This document shows positions 16,949 to 25,713 of a stretch of 39,125 bases of DNA, piece by piece (position 1 is the first letter of the stretch; every line of letters begins with the position of its first letter). The DNA comes from Bacteroidota bacterium (GTDB lineage: Bacteria; Bacteroidota; Bacteroidia; B-17B0; Aurantibacillaceae). The DNA is taken from contig PLYA01000099.1 in the NCBI GenBank assembly GCA_003153315.1, forward strand, positions 1 to 39,125, read 5' to 3'. The notes under the pieces were generated by a model. That model worked only from the letters and a program-made list of their open reading frames with translations. It ran no database searches and was not told the origin of the DNA. The translations under genes were made by a program, and so were the position numbers.

Positions 16949-17767
16949 TTAATATTTAAACTCATTAATTAACTTATTGTATATTGAAAAGTGGTCTAAA
17001 GTATCTGTTTTAGTATCAGTCAAGGCATCAAAGCATTCTGAATAACTCATTTGTGAACCTTTCTTATCAAAAACATTGTATCTTATTCTCCTTGCTAAAG
17101 CAGTATTTACATATGTTGTTGCAGTAACTTCTAAACCTAAGGGTCTTTTAAATTCATATATGAATCTTTTTACTGCCGATTCAATATTAGTCATATGTCC
17201 ATTACATGCAGAAGTAGCACAAACCAAATTGTTTTTTTTCTGAGCTTTTTCTGATGGCAGCATCCTAAATGCAATAAGATGACACCAATGCCATTGAATT
17301 TTAGAAACAATCTTTGTATCTATTTTTAATATTCCATTATCTATCAGTCGTTGAGCATGATTATTTGCACTTTCTCCCATAACTTGATTTTGCGATAAAT
17401 GTCGTTTTCTGTCATTTATATCATAAAGATTTAAGTCTTTTATTCCAATGGTATTTTGCTTTACTATTGCCCTTTCATTTAAAAAGTTATTATCAATTAT
17501 TTGAATATTGAATTTTGGAGGAATGTTTGAGGAATAAATAATTGTTCCTTCATTTCCAAGCTCATATTTAGATGGAAAGAAAGGTTTTCCATTTACAGAG
17601 ATATGTGTTGGAGTAGAAAATGCAAGTTCTTCAGAAACTATAATATTATCCGTATCTATATTACAACCTTTTGTTTCTACTATCTGTTTCTTTTGTAAAT
17701 CATAAAGGATATTGATTTTTGAATAGCGTTTTAGTCCATATAAATTAAATGGATTTATTGCTGTCAT
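16949..17767 (-). CDS. Putative His-Me-finger nuclease (non-specific endonuclease-like)
   Basis: A 272-residue protein without signal peptide or membrane segment. Residues about 155-195 hold QWHWCHLIAFRM, then NNLVCATSACNGHM. The order H-L-I-A ... N-L-V ... N is that of the DNA/RNA non-specific endonuclease group (Endonuclea_NS_2-like, His-Me finger), so His163 would be the general base and Asn189 a metal ligand. The rest (1-120 beta-rich, 195-272 helical) I do not recognise. The start lies 2 nt after the end of the upstream TPR gene once that gene's frameshift is corrected, so the two are an operon. A toxin or effector nuclease is plausible, but no immunity gene is evident. The nuclease call rests on motif reading alone. 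Confidence 0.55.
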   Translation of the reverse strand: MTAINPFNLYGLKRYSKINILYDLQKKQIVETKGCNIDTDNIIVSEELAFSTPTHISVNGKPFFPSKYELGNEGTIIYSSNIPPKFNIQIIDNNFLNERAIVKQNTIGIKDLNLYDINDRKRHLSQNQVMGESANNHAQRLIDNGILKIDTKIVSKIQWHWCHLIAFRMLPSEKAQKKNNLVCATSACNGHMTNIESAVKRFIYEFKRPLGLEVTATTYVNTALARRIRYNVFDKKGSQMSYSECFDALTDTKTDTLDHFSIYNKLINEFKY

Positions 17768-17769
17768 AA

Positions 17770-18274
17770 TTATTTACATTCTTCTTTTATTGCATCATAA
17801 GCCTTTTCATATCCCAATTCTCCCGCTTTAGACCAATCTAAACAAGCACCTTGTTTATCTCCTAAATCTAATTTAGCTACCCCCTCGATTATAATAATAC
17901 CCTGCTTCTTTAGGATTAATTTCAATAGATTTTGTGTGGTCTAAAATAGCGCCCTTATAATCTTTTAAAGCATCTTTTGCATTTCCTCTAGAATTATATG
18001 CCATATCATCTTTAGGGTTTAATTCGATCGCCTTTGAACAATCCTTTATGGCTCCATAATAATCCCCTAATAATTTCTTACTGACCCCCCTATTGCAATA
18101 GACTTCATCCAAAGGTGTATAACCTAATTCAATTGCTTTAGTAAAATCTTGTATAGAACCTTTATAATCTCCATTGGCTGATTTATTATAACCCGACTTA
18201 AAATATTCACTTGCTGTTTGCGCATATGCATTCAAATAAAAAACTAAAGCTAAAAGAGTAATAATTTTTTTCAT
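17770..18274 (-). pseudogene. TPR/Sel1-like exported protein, frameshifted in a G5 run
   Basis: Signal peptide MKKIITLLALVFYLNAYA-Q, then three to four tetratricopeptide units of 34 residues (AYNSRGNAKDALKDYKGAI; EYFKSGYNKSANGDYKGSI). The open frame ends at 17873 with YYNRGGS. In the other frame the repeat continues as NRGVAKLDLGDKQGACLDWSKAGEL and ends AYDAIKEECK at 17770. The switch occurs at a run of five G (minus strand; C5 at 17880-17884): removing one G restores a full-length protein of about 167 residues. This may be a real mutation, a slippage-prone phase switch, or an assembly error. The restored stop is 2 nt before the nuclease start, which supports the longer frame being the ancestral one. 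Periplasmic or surface location is expected. Confidence 0.8.
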
Positions 18275-18294
18275 ATTGCTATTTTAATGTTCAT

Positions 18295-18327
18295 CAAATC
18301 TAATAAAAAAGCCTCGCATCTTTACAA
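18295..18327 (-). promoter_or_regulatory. Putative promoter of the TPR-nuclease operon
   Basis: Minus strand: TTG (18327-18325), 22 nt, TAGATTTG (18302-18295), a full match to TTG-N17-23-TAnnTTTG. The -7 box is 20 nt before the TPR start. Confidence 0.5.
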
Positions 18328-18435
18328 AAGCACCTCCCTATTTCCGGCACAAATAATTGCTATTTATTAAGATGAAGGCATCTTTTAAGAAAATACAGGC
18401 ATTATTTAACGTTTTACTTGTATTGGTAAGAGAAT

Positions 18436-18652
18436 AACATCTGCATGTAAGAACTTAACATAGGTATGTAAGAACCTGACATAGGTATGTGAGAACTTAA
18501 CATATGCATGTAAAAACCTAACATAGGCATGTGAGAACCAGACATAGGTATGTAAGAATCTAACATCTGCATGTGAGAATTTAACATAGGTATGTGAAAA
18601 CCCAACATAGGCATGTGAGAACCTAACATAGGTATGTAAGAACCTAACATAG
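18436..18652. repeat. 21-bp tandem repeat array B
   Basis: Ten complete 21-bp units plus a partial one, in exact phase without indels. The usual core is ACATAGGTATGTAAGAAC; variable positions alternate (AGG/CTG, TAT/CAT, TAA/TGA). It lies in the gap between the divergent TPR (minus) and PBP1C (plus) genes. The minus strand stays open as an (M)LGSHIP-like heptad, which I treat as a period artefact. On the minus strand the units contain TTACATACCTATG, sharing TACATACCT with array A. Confidence 0.9.
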
Positions 18653-18680
18653 CGTGTTTTTACTTAAAATAGGCCGTTTT

Positions 18681-18766
18681 GCGTTATGGGATTGTAACGG
18701 AAATCCTTTGCAGTAATCGGCAAAGATTGAAGTGAAAAGCCCGACGGCGTAATCGCCGGAACGCCC
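18681..18766 (-). repeat. Complete hairpin repeat element, reverse orientation
   Basis: Read on the minus strand it starts GGGCGTTCCGGCG, forms CGGCG-ATTA-CGCCG, has CGGGCTTTT, a second stem CTTTGC...GCAAAG, and ends CAATCCCATAACGC. Landmarks and order match the element at 16876-16944. It closes the accessory stretch 49 bp before the PBP1C start. Confidence 0.75.
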
Positions 18767-18815
18767 TTAAAGCAAAAGAAAAGCATATCTTTCACAACCC
18801 AAAATTATTTCTAAG

Positions 18816-21194
18816 GTGAATAGAATCATCTCTTTTGCAAAAAGAAGGAAATATGTCTTAATACTTATTGTGGTTTTGCTGCTTTTGTATGTAGCATGGC
18901 TGCCCAAGAAGTTATTTACCGATACCTACAGCACCGTCATCTACGATGAGCATAATGAATTATTAGGCGCGCACATAGCCAAAGACGGGCAATGGCGTTT
19001 TCCATACAGTGATAGCATCCCTGATAAATTTAAAACCTGCATTACTTATTTTGAGGATGAATATTTCTACCGTCACTTGGGGGTAAATCCTTTCTCGCTT
19101 TCAAAGGCATTTATTAAGAACAGTAAATCGGACAAAGTAAAAAGCGGGGGAAGTACCATCACCATGCAGTTAGCCAGACTGATGCGAAAAAACAAAGCCC
19201 GAACCTATTGGGAAAAATTTGTAGAGATACTCTTGGCTTTTCGCATAGAGTTATCGTATAAAAAAACATCTATCTTAAATCAATATGCCTGTCATGCGCC
19301 TTTTGGCAGCAATGTGGTTGGTTTGCATGCAGCATCCTGGCGTTACTTTGGGCGTAGCCCTGATAAATTATCATGGGCAGAGTGCGCGGTGCTGGCTGTA
19401 TTGCCCAATGCACCTTCTTTAATTTATCCGGGTAAAAATCACAAGGCTTTATTAAATAAGCGCAACCGCTTGCTTAAAAAGTTATATGATAATAAAGTAC
19501 TGGATGAATCTACCTACAAACTTTCTTTGCAGGAAGAGTTACCCGAGAAGGCTTTTGCTATTCCGCAATATGCCCCGCATCTTTTAGCCAGGGCGGCAAG
19601 TGAGCATGGTTCGGGTAAGATATATTACTCTACACTTAATAAGAATCTTCAACAACAAATAAGCGCAGCATTAAATAATCATATACAAAATCTTACTTCC
19701 AATAATATTTATAATGCAGGTGCTATTGTGCTGGAAACTGAAACAGGCAAAATGCTTGCCTATGTGGGCAACAGTTATTCTCAAAAAAACGAACATGATA
19801 ATTACGTAGACATTATTTCGTCTCCACGCAGCACGGGCAGCATACTTAAACCTTTTTTGTTTGCATCTATGCTGAATGATTCTAAGATTTTACCCAATAT
19901 GTTGTTGGATGACATACCCATGCAACTGGGTTCTTACGCACCCAAAAACTTTAACCTTACTTATGACGGATTAGTGCCTGCCAGTATAGCTTTAGCCCGT
20001 TCGTTAAATGTACCTGCCGTAAAAATGTTGCAGGACTATGGTACGCCGCGCTTTCAATATCAGTTACAAAAACTGGGCTTTAAAAACTTTAACAAACCGG
20101 CAACACATTATGGTTTATCATTAATATTGGGTGGAGGAGAAGCTACCCTGTGGGACTTATCTTCTGCTTATTCATCTATGGGCAGAACCTTAATGCATTA
20201 CACAAGCTATACAGGTAAGTATGATGCGAATGATTATCATGATGCGGTTTATTTGCAATCAAAGGTTGAAACTAAAAAGTCTATTCAAAAAACAAGTTTA
20301 ATCAGTGCAGGGAGTATATGGTGCACCTTTAATGCCATGACGGAATTAGCCCGTCCGGAAGATTATGTAGGTTCTTATCGTTTTCTCTCTTCACACCGTA
20401 TTGCGTGGAAAACCGGAACCAGCTTTGGTTTTAGAGATGCCTGGGCAGTGGGTGTAAATGCAAAATATACGGTAGCAGTGTGGGTGGGTAATGCCAATGG
20501 CGAAGGTCGCCCCGGATTAACAGGTATAGTAGCTGCTGCCCCACTTATGTTTGCTGTCTTTAATCTGTTACCTGCACATGCCTGGTTCAATGCACCTTAT
20601 CAGGATATGATGAATGTTTTGGTATGCAGGCAAAGCGGCTATAAAGCTTCGGATGTTTGTCCCGATAAGATTGTAGAGAGTGTTCCTAAAAGCGCTTCCA
20701 AAACAAGCTTATGCCCTTTTCATAAAATGATTCATTTAGATGCCACGGGAAAATATCGTGTAAACAGTACTTGTTATCCGGTGGCACAAATGCAGCATAA
20801 AGCATGGTTTATAACCTCACCCGTGCAAGAGTATTATTTTAAGCAACATAGTTCCTTCTATCAACCCTTACCCCCTTATTTACCTCAATGCGAGAATGAG
20901 ATAAGCACTCATCAGATAGATATTGTTTATCCGCGCCCGGGCTTTAAGATATATATACCCTACGGAGAGAATGAAGAAAAGGAACGTTTGATTTTAAAAG
21001 CCACGCATAAAAATAATAACGCTACGCTCTTCTGGCATTTAGATGGGAGGTATGTGGGTTCTACCCAAAAGTTTCATCAGCTGTCTGTATTGCCCGCTAA
21101 AGGAAAACATACATTGGAAGTAATAGATGAACAGGGAGAAAGCGTGAACTGCAGCTTTGAAATAGTGGATAAGGAAAAACCTATAGATAAATAG
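18816..21194 (+). CDS. pbpC: Penicillin-binding protein 1C
   Basis: A 792-residue bifunctional murein enzyme. One N-terminal anchor at about 12-28 (KYVLILIVVLLLLYVAWLP). Glycosyltransferase 51 domain at about 55-240 with the catalytic Glu80 in FEDEYFYRHLGVNP and the KSGGSTITMQLARL motif. Transpeptidase domain at about 300-590 with SILK (Ser342-Lys345), SLN (396-398) and KTGTS (532-536). The C-terminal 100 residues match the BiPBP_C domain (IDIVYPRPGFKIYIPY; ATLFWHLDGRYVG). These features identify 1C rather than 1A/1B. The start is GTG; no in-frame ATG precedes the anchor. Its usual partner is an A2M gene, which here lies upstream beyond an insert of about 2.5 kb. Confidence 0.95.
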   Translation: MNRIISFAKRRKYVLILIVVLLLLYVAWLPKKLFTDTYSTVIYDEHNELLGAHIAKDGQWRFPYSDSIPDKFKTCITYFEDEYFYRHLGVNPFSLSKAFIKNSKSDKVKSGGSTITMQLARLMRKNKARTYWEKFVEILLAFRIELSYKKTSILNQYACHAPFGSNVVGLHAASWRYFGRSPDKLSWAECAVLAVLPNAPSLIYPGKNHKALLNKRNRLLKKLYDNKVLDESTYKLSLQEELPEKAFAIPQYAPHLLARAASEHGSGKIYYSTLNKNLQQQISAALNNHIQNLTSNNIYNAGAIVLETETGKMLAYVGNSYSQKNEHDNYVDIISSPRSTGSILKPFLFASMLNDSKILPNMLLDDIPMQLGSYAPKNFNLTYDGLVPASIALARSLNVPAVKMLQDYGTPRFQYQLQKLGFKNFNKPATHYGLSLILGGGEATLWDLSSAYSSMGRTLMHYTSYTGKYDANDYHDAVYLQSKVETKKSIQKTSLISAGSIWCTFNAMTELARPEDYVGSYRFLSSHRIAWKTGTSFGFRDAWAVGVNAKYTVAVWVGNANGEGRPGLTGIVAAAPLMFAVFNLLPAHAWFNAPYQDMMNVLVCRQSGYKASDVCPDKIVESVPKSASKTSLCPFHKMIHLDATGKYRVNSTCYPVAQMQHKAWFITSPVQEYYFKQHSSFYQPLPPYLPQCENEISTHQIDIVYPRPGFKIYIPYGENEEKERLILKATHKNNNATLFWHLDGRYVGSTQKFHQLSVLPAKGKHTLEVIDEQGESVNCSFEIVDKEKPIDK

Positions 21195-21220
21195 ATTAGG
21201 ATTTGATTTATATAAAATGA

Positions 21221-21246
21221 AAAACGCCGACAAATGCCGGCGTTTT
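21221..21246. terminator. Bidirectional terminator between pbpC and csp
   Basis: AAAACGCCG (21221-21229), loop ACAAATGC, CGGCGTTTT (21238-21246): a perfect 9-bp stem flanked by A-run and T-run, between converging genes and suitable for both. Confidence 0.8.
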
Positions 21247-21272
21247 GTTTGTATTGGGAAATGCTTTAAAAC

Positions 21273-21464
21273 TTATGCAAGTTTTACATTAACAGCATTT
21301 AAGCCTTTTTTTCCTTCTTGTACATCAAAAACCACTTTATCGTTTTCGCGAATTTCGTCTTGGATACCTGATACATGAACAAAGATTTCTTCTCCTGTTC
21401 CTTCTGTTTTAATAAATCCGAAACCTTTGGTTTCATTAAAGAATTTTACTACTCCGTTTTTCAT
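21273..21464 (-). CDS. CspA-family cold shock protein
   Basis: A 63-residue single cold-shock domain. The RNA-binding motifs RNP1 (KGFGFIK, at about 13-19) and RNP2 (IFVHVSGI, at about 27-34) are intact, as is the N-terminal NGVVKFFNETKG. It binds single-stranded RNA or DNA in the cytosol. A well-formed promoter at 21629-21657 implies a transcribed leader of about 155 nt, unusual for such a small gene but usual for cold-regulated csp genes, where the leader controls stability and translation. The gene converges on pbpC with a shared terminator. Confidence 0.95.
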   Translation of the reverse strand: MKNGVVKFFNETKGFGFIKTEGTGEEIFVHVSGIQDEIRENDKVVFDVQEGKKGLNAVNVKLA

Positions 21465-21628
21465 TTTTTGTTTTGTTATTTTAATTATTTGTATTTGTTT
21501 AATTTAACCGAAAGAACACGCAAATACTAAATATGCTCCTTCGTTTACCTAATAAGAAAATGTAAAATTTATCGAATTGCAATTGGTGTTACAAACAGAT
21601 TGAGATACAATCTTCTTAAAGAAGTACG

Positions 21629-21657
21629 CAAAGATACACAATTTATTAATACCGCAA
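21629..21657 (-). promoter_or_regulatory. Promoter of the cold shock gene
   Basis: Minus strand TTG (21657-21655), 18 nt, TATCTTTG (21636-21629), matching TTG-N17-23-TAnnTTTG exactly. It starts just beyond the stop of the upstream PKD gene, so csp has its own transcription start near 21620. Confidence 0.7.
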
Positions 21658-21667
21658 TGTTTTATTT

Positions 21668-24600
21668 TTATTTAAGAACGGTAACCGTACCATGATAATC
21701 ATGTGATTTATTAAAAATATCTTTAAAACTTACTTTCCATATATACACATCCTCCTGAACTATTACCCCATGTAAACGTCCAACCCAACTGGTTTCTAAA
21801 TCTGTAGAATGAAATATCATCAGTCCCCAACGGTCAAAAATCCACATATTATACGTAGCGTTATCAATTCCTATTCCTATACCCTTAAATCCATCATTTG
21901 CACCGTCATTATTAGGAGAAAAAGCATTGGGAATATAAAAAGTAAATGCGTTAAGAATTATTACAGTTTCAGTTATCGAATCCTTACAACCATAAATATT
22001 CTCAACAACCTGTGTTACTTCATAATTATATGGTACCAAATCGCTATAGGTACGTGTAGGATTTGAAATATTAGAGTAGTTAAGCGAATCTACTGTTTCA
22101 TATATATCACCAAAATTCCAGTTGTAAGCATTAAGACCAGATGCACCTATTGATTGATCATGAAAATTAATAATAGGATCAAGAACATTAGCGTCTGTTG
22201 GTCCCCAATTAAATCCAGCAAGAGGTTTAGGATAAACTGTTATATAGTTATTTTTTGTTATTTTACTCACACAACCACTATCAGTAACAACACTTAAGGA
22301 TACTGAATAGTTCTTGATTTGCGTATGTGAACCATTGGTAAATGTTTGTGTAGCTATAGTTTGTGTGGTATAAGTTGCTGTATCCCCATTTCCAAAATTC
22401 CAATTCCATATTACTACGGGCATAGAAACAACGTCAAAAAAAGTAGTTACAAGTGGGGTACAACTCACGGTATCTGCAAAAAAACTTATAGCAGCACTTG
22501 GATTAACATAAACTACCTCCGTTGTATCATTTTTACAACCAAAATTAGTAGTAACCTCTAAATTTACAGTATGATTTCCAGTACTATTTAACTGATAGCT
22601 TGGGTTCTGCTGGGCAGAAGAAGCATCCCCAAAATTCCAGTTCCATTGATTGATAAAGCCGCTATTCGTGGTAGATTCATCGGTAAAATTTGTGGGAGTT
22701 CCACTACAGGCAGGTGAATGAGTAAATTTTGCAACAGGATTCGCATTAATGGTAATATAAAAAGTAGAGCTTGGTCCTGCACAGCCTCCATAATTATCCT
22801 GTAGTGTAATGATATTACTTTGAGCCGTTGTAACCCCTAAAATCGCTGTAAAAGCTGGAATAGAGGTTCCGCCATTCGTTGCAGATAATCCTATATTGGG
22901 AATAGCCGTTGTACTCCATGTTATATTGGGCGTGGCGGCAGCCGGAGTGGCTGTTAAGGTAATTGCAGGTATTAAATCTCCGGGGCAATAATTCAAATTT
23001 GGATGTGTAACAATTGCCGTTGGTACTATGGTAACTGTATAACTTGCTGGTGGACCGGTACATCCATTTAAAAAAGGTGTTATAGATATTACGCCATCTA
23101 TGTTATTAGTAGTGGTATTTAGTCCTGATACAAAATTCGGAGGAGTACCTATTCCATTAGTAGTTAATCCAATTGCAGCATTGGTATTCATCCATGAATA
23201 AGTAATATTAGGATTATTAGGGATATTAACCAATGTAGGTGCCGGAACTAATATATTCCAGCAAACAATTGGCGATGGAGAAGTAACCGAAACGGTAGGT
23301 ATAGGATTAATAGTAACTACGTTAGTATTGGTTGAAACACACCCGTCAGTTGGAGTTATGGTAAGTGTTACTGTATAAGTTCCTGCTGAAGGATAAATAT
23401 AGGTAGGAGTTTGAATGTTTGAAGTATCATTTGTTGTAGTTCCGTCACCAAAACTCCAACTATAAGAAACATTTGTAGTTGGTGTTGAAAAATTATTAAA
23501 AGAAGTAGCTGCACCCATGCAAGCAGGCGGGGCAGAAAAAGAAACCGTAGGAAACACATTTACCAAAACAGTATTTGTTGAGGTGGCAGAACAACTAAAA
23601 CTATTTACAGCCGTTAAAGATGCTGTATAAATACCTGCGCTAGCATAAGTATAAGTAGGATTCTGATTGGTTGACGTACCTATCCCATCACCAAAATGCC
23701 AATTATAAGAAATTCCGCCGGTTGTTGTATTAGTAAAACTAGTAATAGAACCTTTGCAAACAGGGGCAGCAGAAAAAGAAGGTGCAGGCAAAGGGTTAAC
23801 CGTAACCATGGAAGTATAGGTTGCTGTACAATTAACAGAACTGGTTATGGTATAACTTACCGGATAAGAACCTGCTGCGGTATATGTATGAGCTGGGTTG
23901 TGTAAAGTAGATGTTCCGCCATCACCAAAATTCCAATTCCAGGCATCAATAGTTCCTTGATTAGGCAATAAAGTTGATGAATCGGTAAATTGTGTGTTAT
24001 TATTTAAGCAAGGTGTTGTAGCAGAAAATGATGCTATTGGCGATATAGTAGAGTTAGCAATATTAGTTGTTAATGTAAGCGGGCAACCAACATCTCCAGT
24101 ATTAGCAAAGGTTGTCATGTTAACCGTATATGTACCTCCAACATTAACAGTTGCTGTTTCAACTGCATTAGAGCCTACAATACTAGGCCCTGTCCAACTA
24201 TATGTTGCCAACCCAGCTGGTGCGGTTAAGGTAGTATTGCCTCCTATACAAGGTTGAGGTGGGGCTACAACAAGTTGTAAAGGCGCGCAATCAACTGCGA
24301 TATAAGCATACCCAAAGTGGCCTCCAAGTGCACAATCAGATGTTTCAAATGTTATTGTTACATTTTGCCCCACATAAGAAAGTAAAGGAATTAAAATAGG
24401 AGTCCAGTTCTTATAAAAAAATAGATAACTTCCTGTAGGATCAACTAAACTATCAAATCCCCCTACGGAAGCTGCCTGAGAACAATCTACATCATAACGG
24501 GCACAAGTTATCTCATTATTATTTTGGTCATACATCCTTATTTTAAAATAAGGTTGCTCGCTTGGCGGATGAGGACTGGTAATTCCCTGATCTAGAACAA

Positions 24601-25420
24601 CAGCATACCAGTATGTAATCGTCTGGCTGGCAGCCGTAACATTGAAAGTATTAGATATAGTTTGATGATTATATGGATTCTGGGTATTGGCAAGCCCACT
24701 GTTAAAGTTAACATAAGGGCTATCTGCTCCAAGTCTTAAAGAATAAGTATGCCCCGGAGGAACCCTGTTAATGGGTACTAAAGGATCTGTACCCCCATTA
24801 CAAAGTTCATGCACATACCCCATAGAATTAAATCCACCTGAAGAATTAAATCCGTTTACAGTTAAACCACCATAGCCAAAAGGAGTACCACTATTTACAT
24901 TGAATGAAGATGTATCTCCGGAAGTACCCTGATCATTCCATTTCCCTATCCAATTAGCCAAAGTACCTGCCGAAAAATCTAAATTATTGCAACCACCACT
25001 CATGGGTTGGTTAATAGAACCGTTTCTATTTGCTACCTCTTGCTTCTTGGCTTTTGCCTCTTCTTCCACTTTTTCTTTTTCAAGAGCAGGTAAGTAGGTG
25101 TAGGTATACAAACTCTCTAAATAAGGTAGTTTATCCACCCAGTATTGTTGCGCATTGGCTTTAGTAATAGCGCCTTCTTTTACTAAGCACAGGTAATCTT
25201 CCATCTTTAAGTAACGCCATTTAGCGGCGTACCTAAAAAAGTCTTTGCTTTGTTTGGTGGTAATATTTAAGTGTTTGCTAAAAGTAGCTTCTATTACTTG
25301 CCAGTTATATAAGGCGGGAGTAGCTTCATCCGTGCATGAATGAGACTTAGGTTGTATTTGCTTCTGAGCCTGCATAAAAACAGACAGCATAAAACAAATG
25401 AAAATAAACCTGTTTTTCAC
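21668..25420 (-). CDS. PKD-repeat T9SS type B (gliding-associated) surface protein
   Basis: A 1250-residue secreted protein. Signal peptide MKNRFIFICFMLSVFMQA-Q. Residues about 20-150 are helical and charged; about 150-420 hold a lectin/adhesin-like beta domain with GGFNSMGYVHELCNGG. Around six PKD domains follow between about 455 and 1150, each with the FGDG or WNFGD signature (YNWHFGDG, YSWSFGDG, WNWNFGDAS, WNWNFGNGD, YNWNFGD), interleaved with Ig-like repeats (PAITLTATPAA). The last 95 residues (FYIPNAFSPNNDGANDGF ... MWIFDRWGLMIF ... YIWKVSFKDIFNK) are the CHU_C/T9SS type B sorting signal. It is probably an extracellular adhesin or glycan-binding protein. Ligand cannot be predicted. Confidence 0.93.
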   Translation of the reverse strand: MKNRFIFICFMLSVFMQAQKQIQPKSHSCTDEATPALYNWQVIEATFSKHLNITTKQSKDFFRYAAKWRYLKMEDYLCLVKEGAITKANAQQYWVDKLPYLESLYTYTYLPALEKEKVEEEAKAKKQEVANRNGSINQPMSGGCNNLDFSAGTLANWIGKWNDQGTSGDTSSFNVNSGTPFGYGGLTVNGFNSSGGFNSMGYVHELCNGGTDPLVPINRVPPGHTYSLRLGADSPYVNFNSGLANTQNPYNHQTISNTFNVTAASQTITYWYAVVLDQGITSPHPPSEQPYFKIRMYDQNNNEITCARYDVDCSQAASVGGFDSLVDPTGSYLFFYKNWTPILIPLLSYVGQNVTITFETSDCALGGHFGYAYIAVDCAPLQLVVAPPQPCIGGNTTLTAPAGLATYSWTGPSIVGSNAVETATVNVGGTYTVNMTTFANTGDVGCPLTLTTNIANSTISPIASFSATTPCLNNNTQFTDSSTLLPNQGTIDAWNWNFGDGGTSTLHNPAHTYTAAGSYPVSYTITSSVNCTATYTSMVTVNPLPAPSFSAAPVCKGSITSFTNTTTGGISYNWHFGDGIGTSTNQNPTYTYASAGIYTASLTAVNSFSCSATSTNTVLVNVFPTVSFSAPPACMGAATSFNNFSTPTTNVSYSWSFGDGTTTNDTSNIQTPTYIYPSAGTYTVTLTITPTDGCVSTNTNVVTINPIPTVSVTSPSPIVCWNILVPAPTLVNIPNNPNITYSWMNTNAAIGLTTNGIGTPPNFVSGLNTTTNNIDGVISITPFLNGCTGPPASYTVTIVPTAIVTHPNLNYCPGDLIPAITLTATPAAATPNITWSTTAIPNIGLSATNGGTSIPAFTAILGVTTAQSNIITLQDNYGGCAGPSSTFYITINANPVAKFTHSPACSGTPTNFTDESTTNSGFINQWNWNFGDASSAQQNPSYQLNSTGNHTVNLEVTTNFGCKNDTTEVVYVNPSAAISFFADTVSCTPLVTTFFDVVSMPVVIWNWNFGNGDTATYTTQTIATQTFTNGSHTQIKNYSVSLSVVTDSGCVSKITKNNYITVYPKPLAGFNWGPTDANVLDPIINFHDQSIGASGLNAYNWNFGDIYETVDSLNYSNISNPTRTYSDLVPYNYEVTQVVENIYGCKDSITETVIILNAFTFYIPNAFSPNNDGANDGFKGIGIGIDNATYNMWIFDRWGLMIFHSTDLETSWVGRLHGVIVQEDVYIWKVSFKDIFNKSHDYHGTVTVLK

Positions 25421-25446
25421 AATCAGTTAAATCATTAAAAGAAAAA

Positions 25447-25478
25447 CAAATATAATACAAAAGAGGGTTGATTTACAA
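25447..25478 (-). promoter_or_regulatory. Putative promoter of the PKD protein gene
   Basis: Minus strand TTG (25478-25476), 21 nt, TATATTTG (25454-25447), within the TTG-N17-23-TAnnTTTG rule, 26 nt before the start codon. Confidence 0.5.
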
Positions 25479-25656
25479 GTAATTAACATTTTTTTGGTAA
25501 CAGGCTTCTTTCTCACAGATATCAAACATAAATCTAAGCCTTATGAGAGGTGTAAGGTAAAGGCAACAGTTGTAATTAGATAAATCTTAAATTGAAACAG
25601 CGCATAGCCCGACAAAACGCGGAGCAGTTTAGCCTGTGTGTAGCAGATTGTTTTGT

Positions 25657-25684
25657 CTTGACTTTTTGTCTCTTTTTCGTCAAG
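25657..25684. repeat. CTTGAC...GTCAAG inverted element
   Basis: CTTGAC (25657-25662) and GTCAAG (25679-25684) flank a T-rich stretch and are followed by GAAAAAG. Blocks of this kind recur in Bacteroidota intergenic DNA as far as I remember. With 25714-25744 it fills most of the 335-bp gap (25421-25755), which otherwise shows no gene. Confidence 0.4.
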
Positions 25685-25713
25685 GAAAAAGAAAGTATAA
25701 ATCTACCTATGAG

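Noticed and set aside
18414-18650. Minus-strand frame encoding MLGSHIP-like heptads, and similar frames in arrays A and C
   Set aside because: The frames stay open because the period is a multiple of three and the unit lacks stops; array C is open on both strands. No start context or codon-level constraint is visible.
16295-18766. Integron cassette array with attC sites
   Set aside because: The GGGCGTT/AACGC ends lack a proper RYYYAAC/GTTRRRY pair, elements lie in opposite orientations, and no integrase is present.
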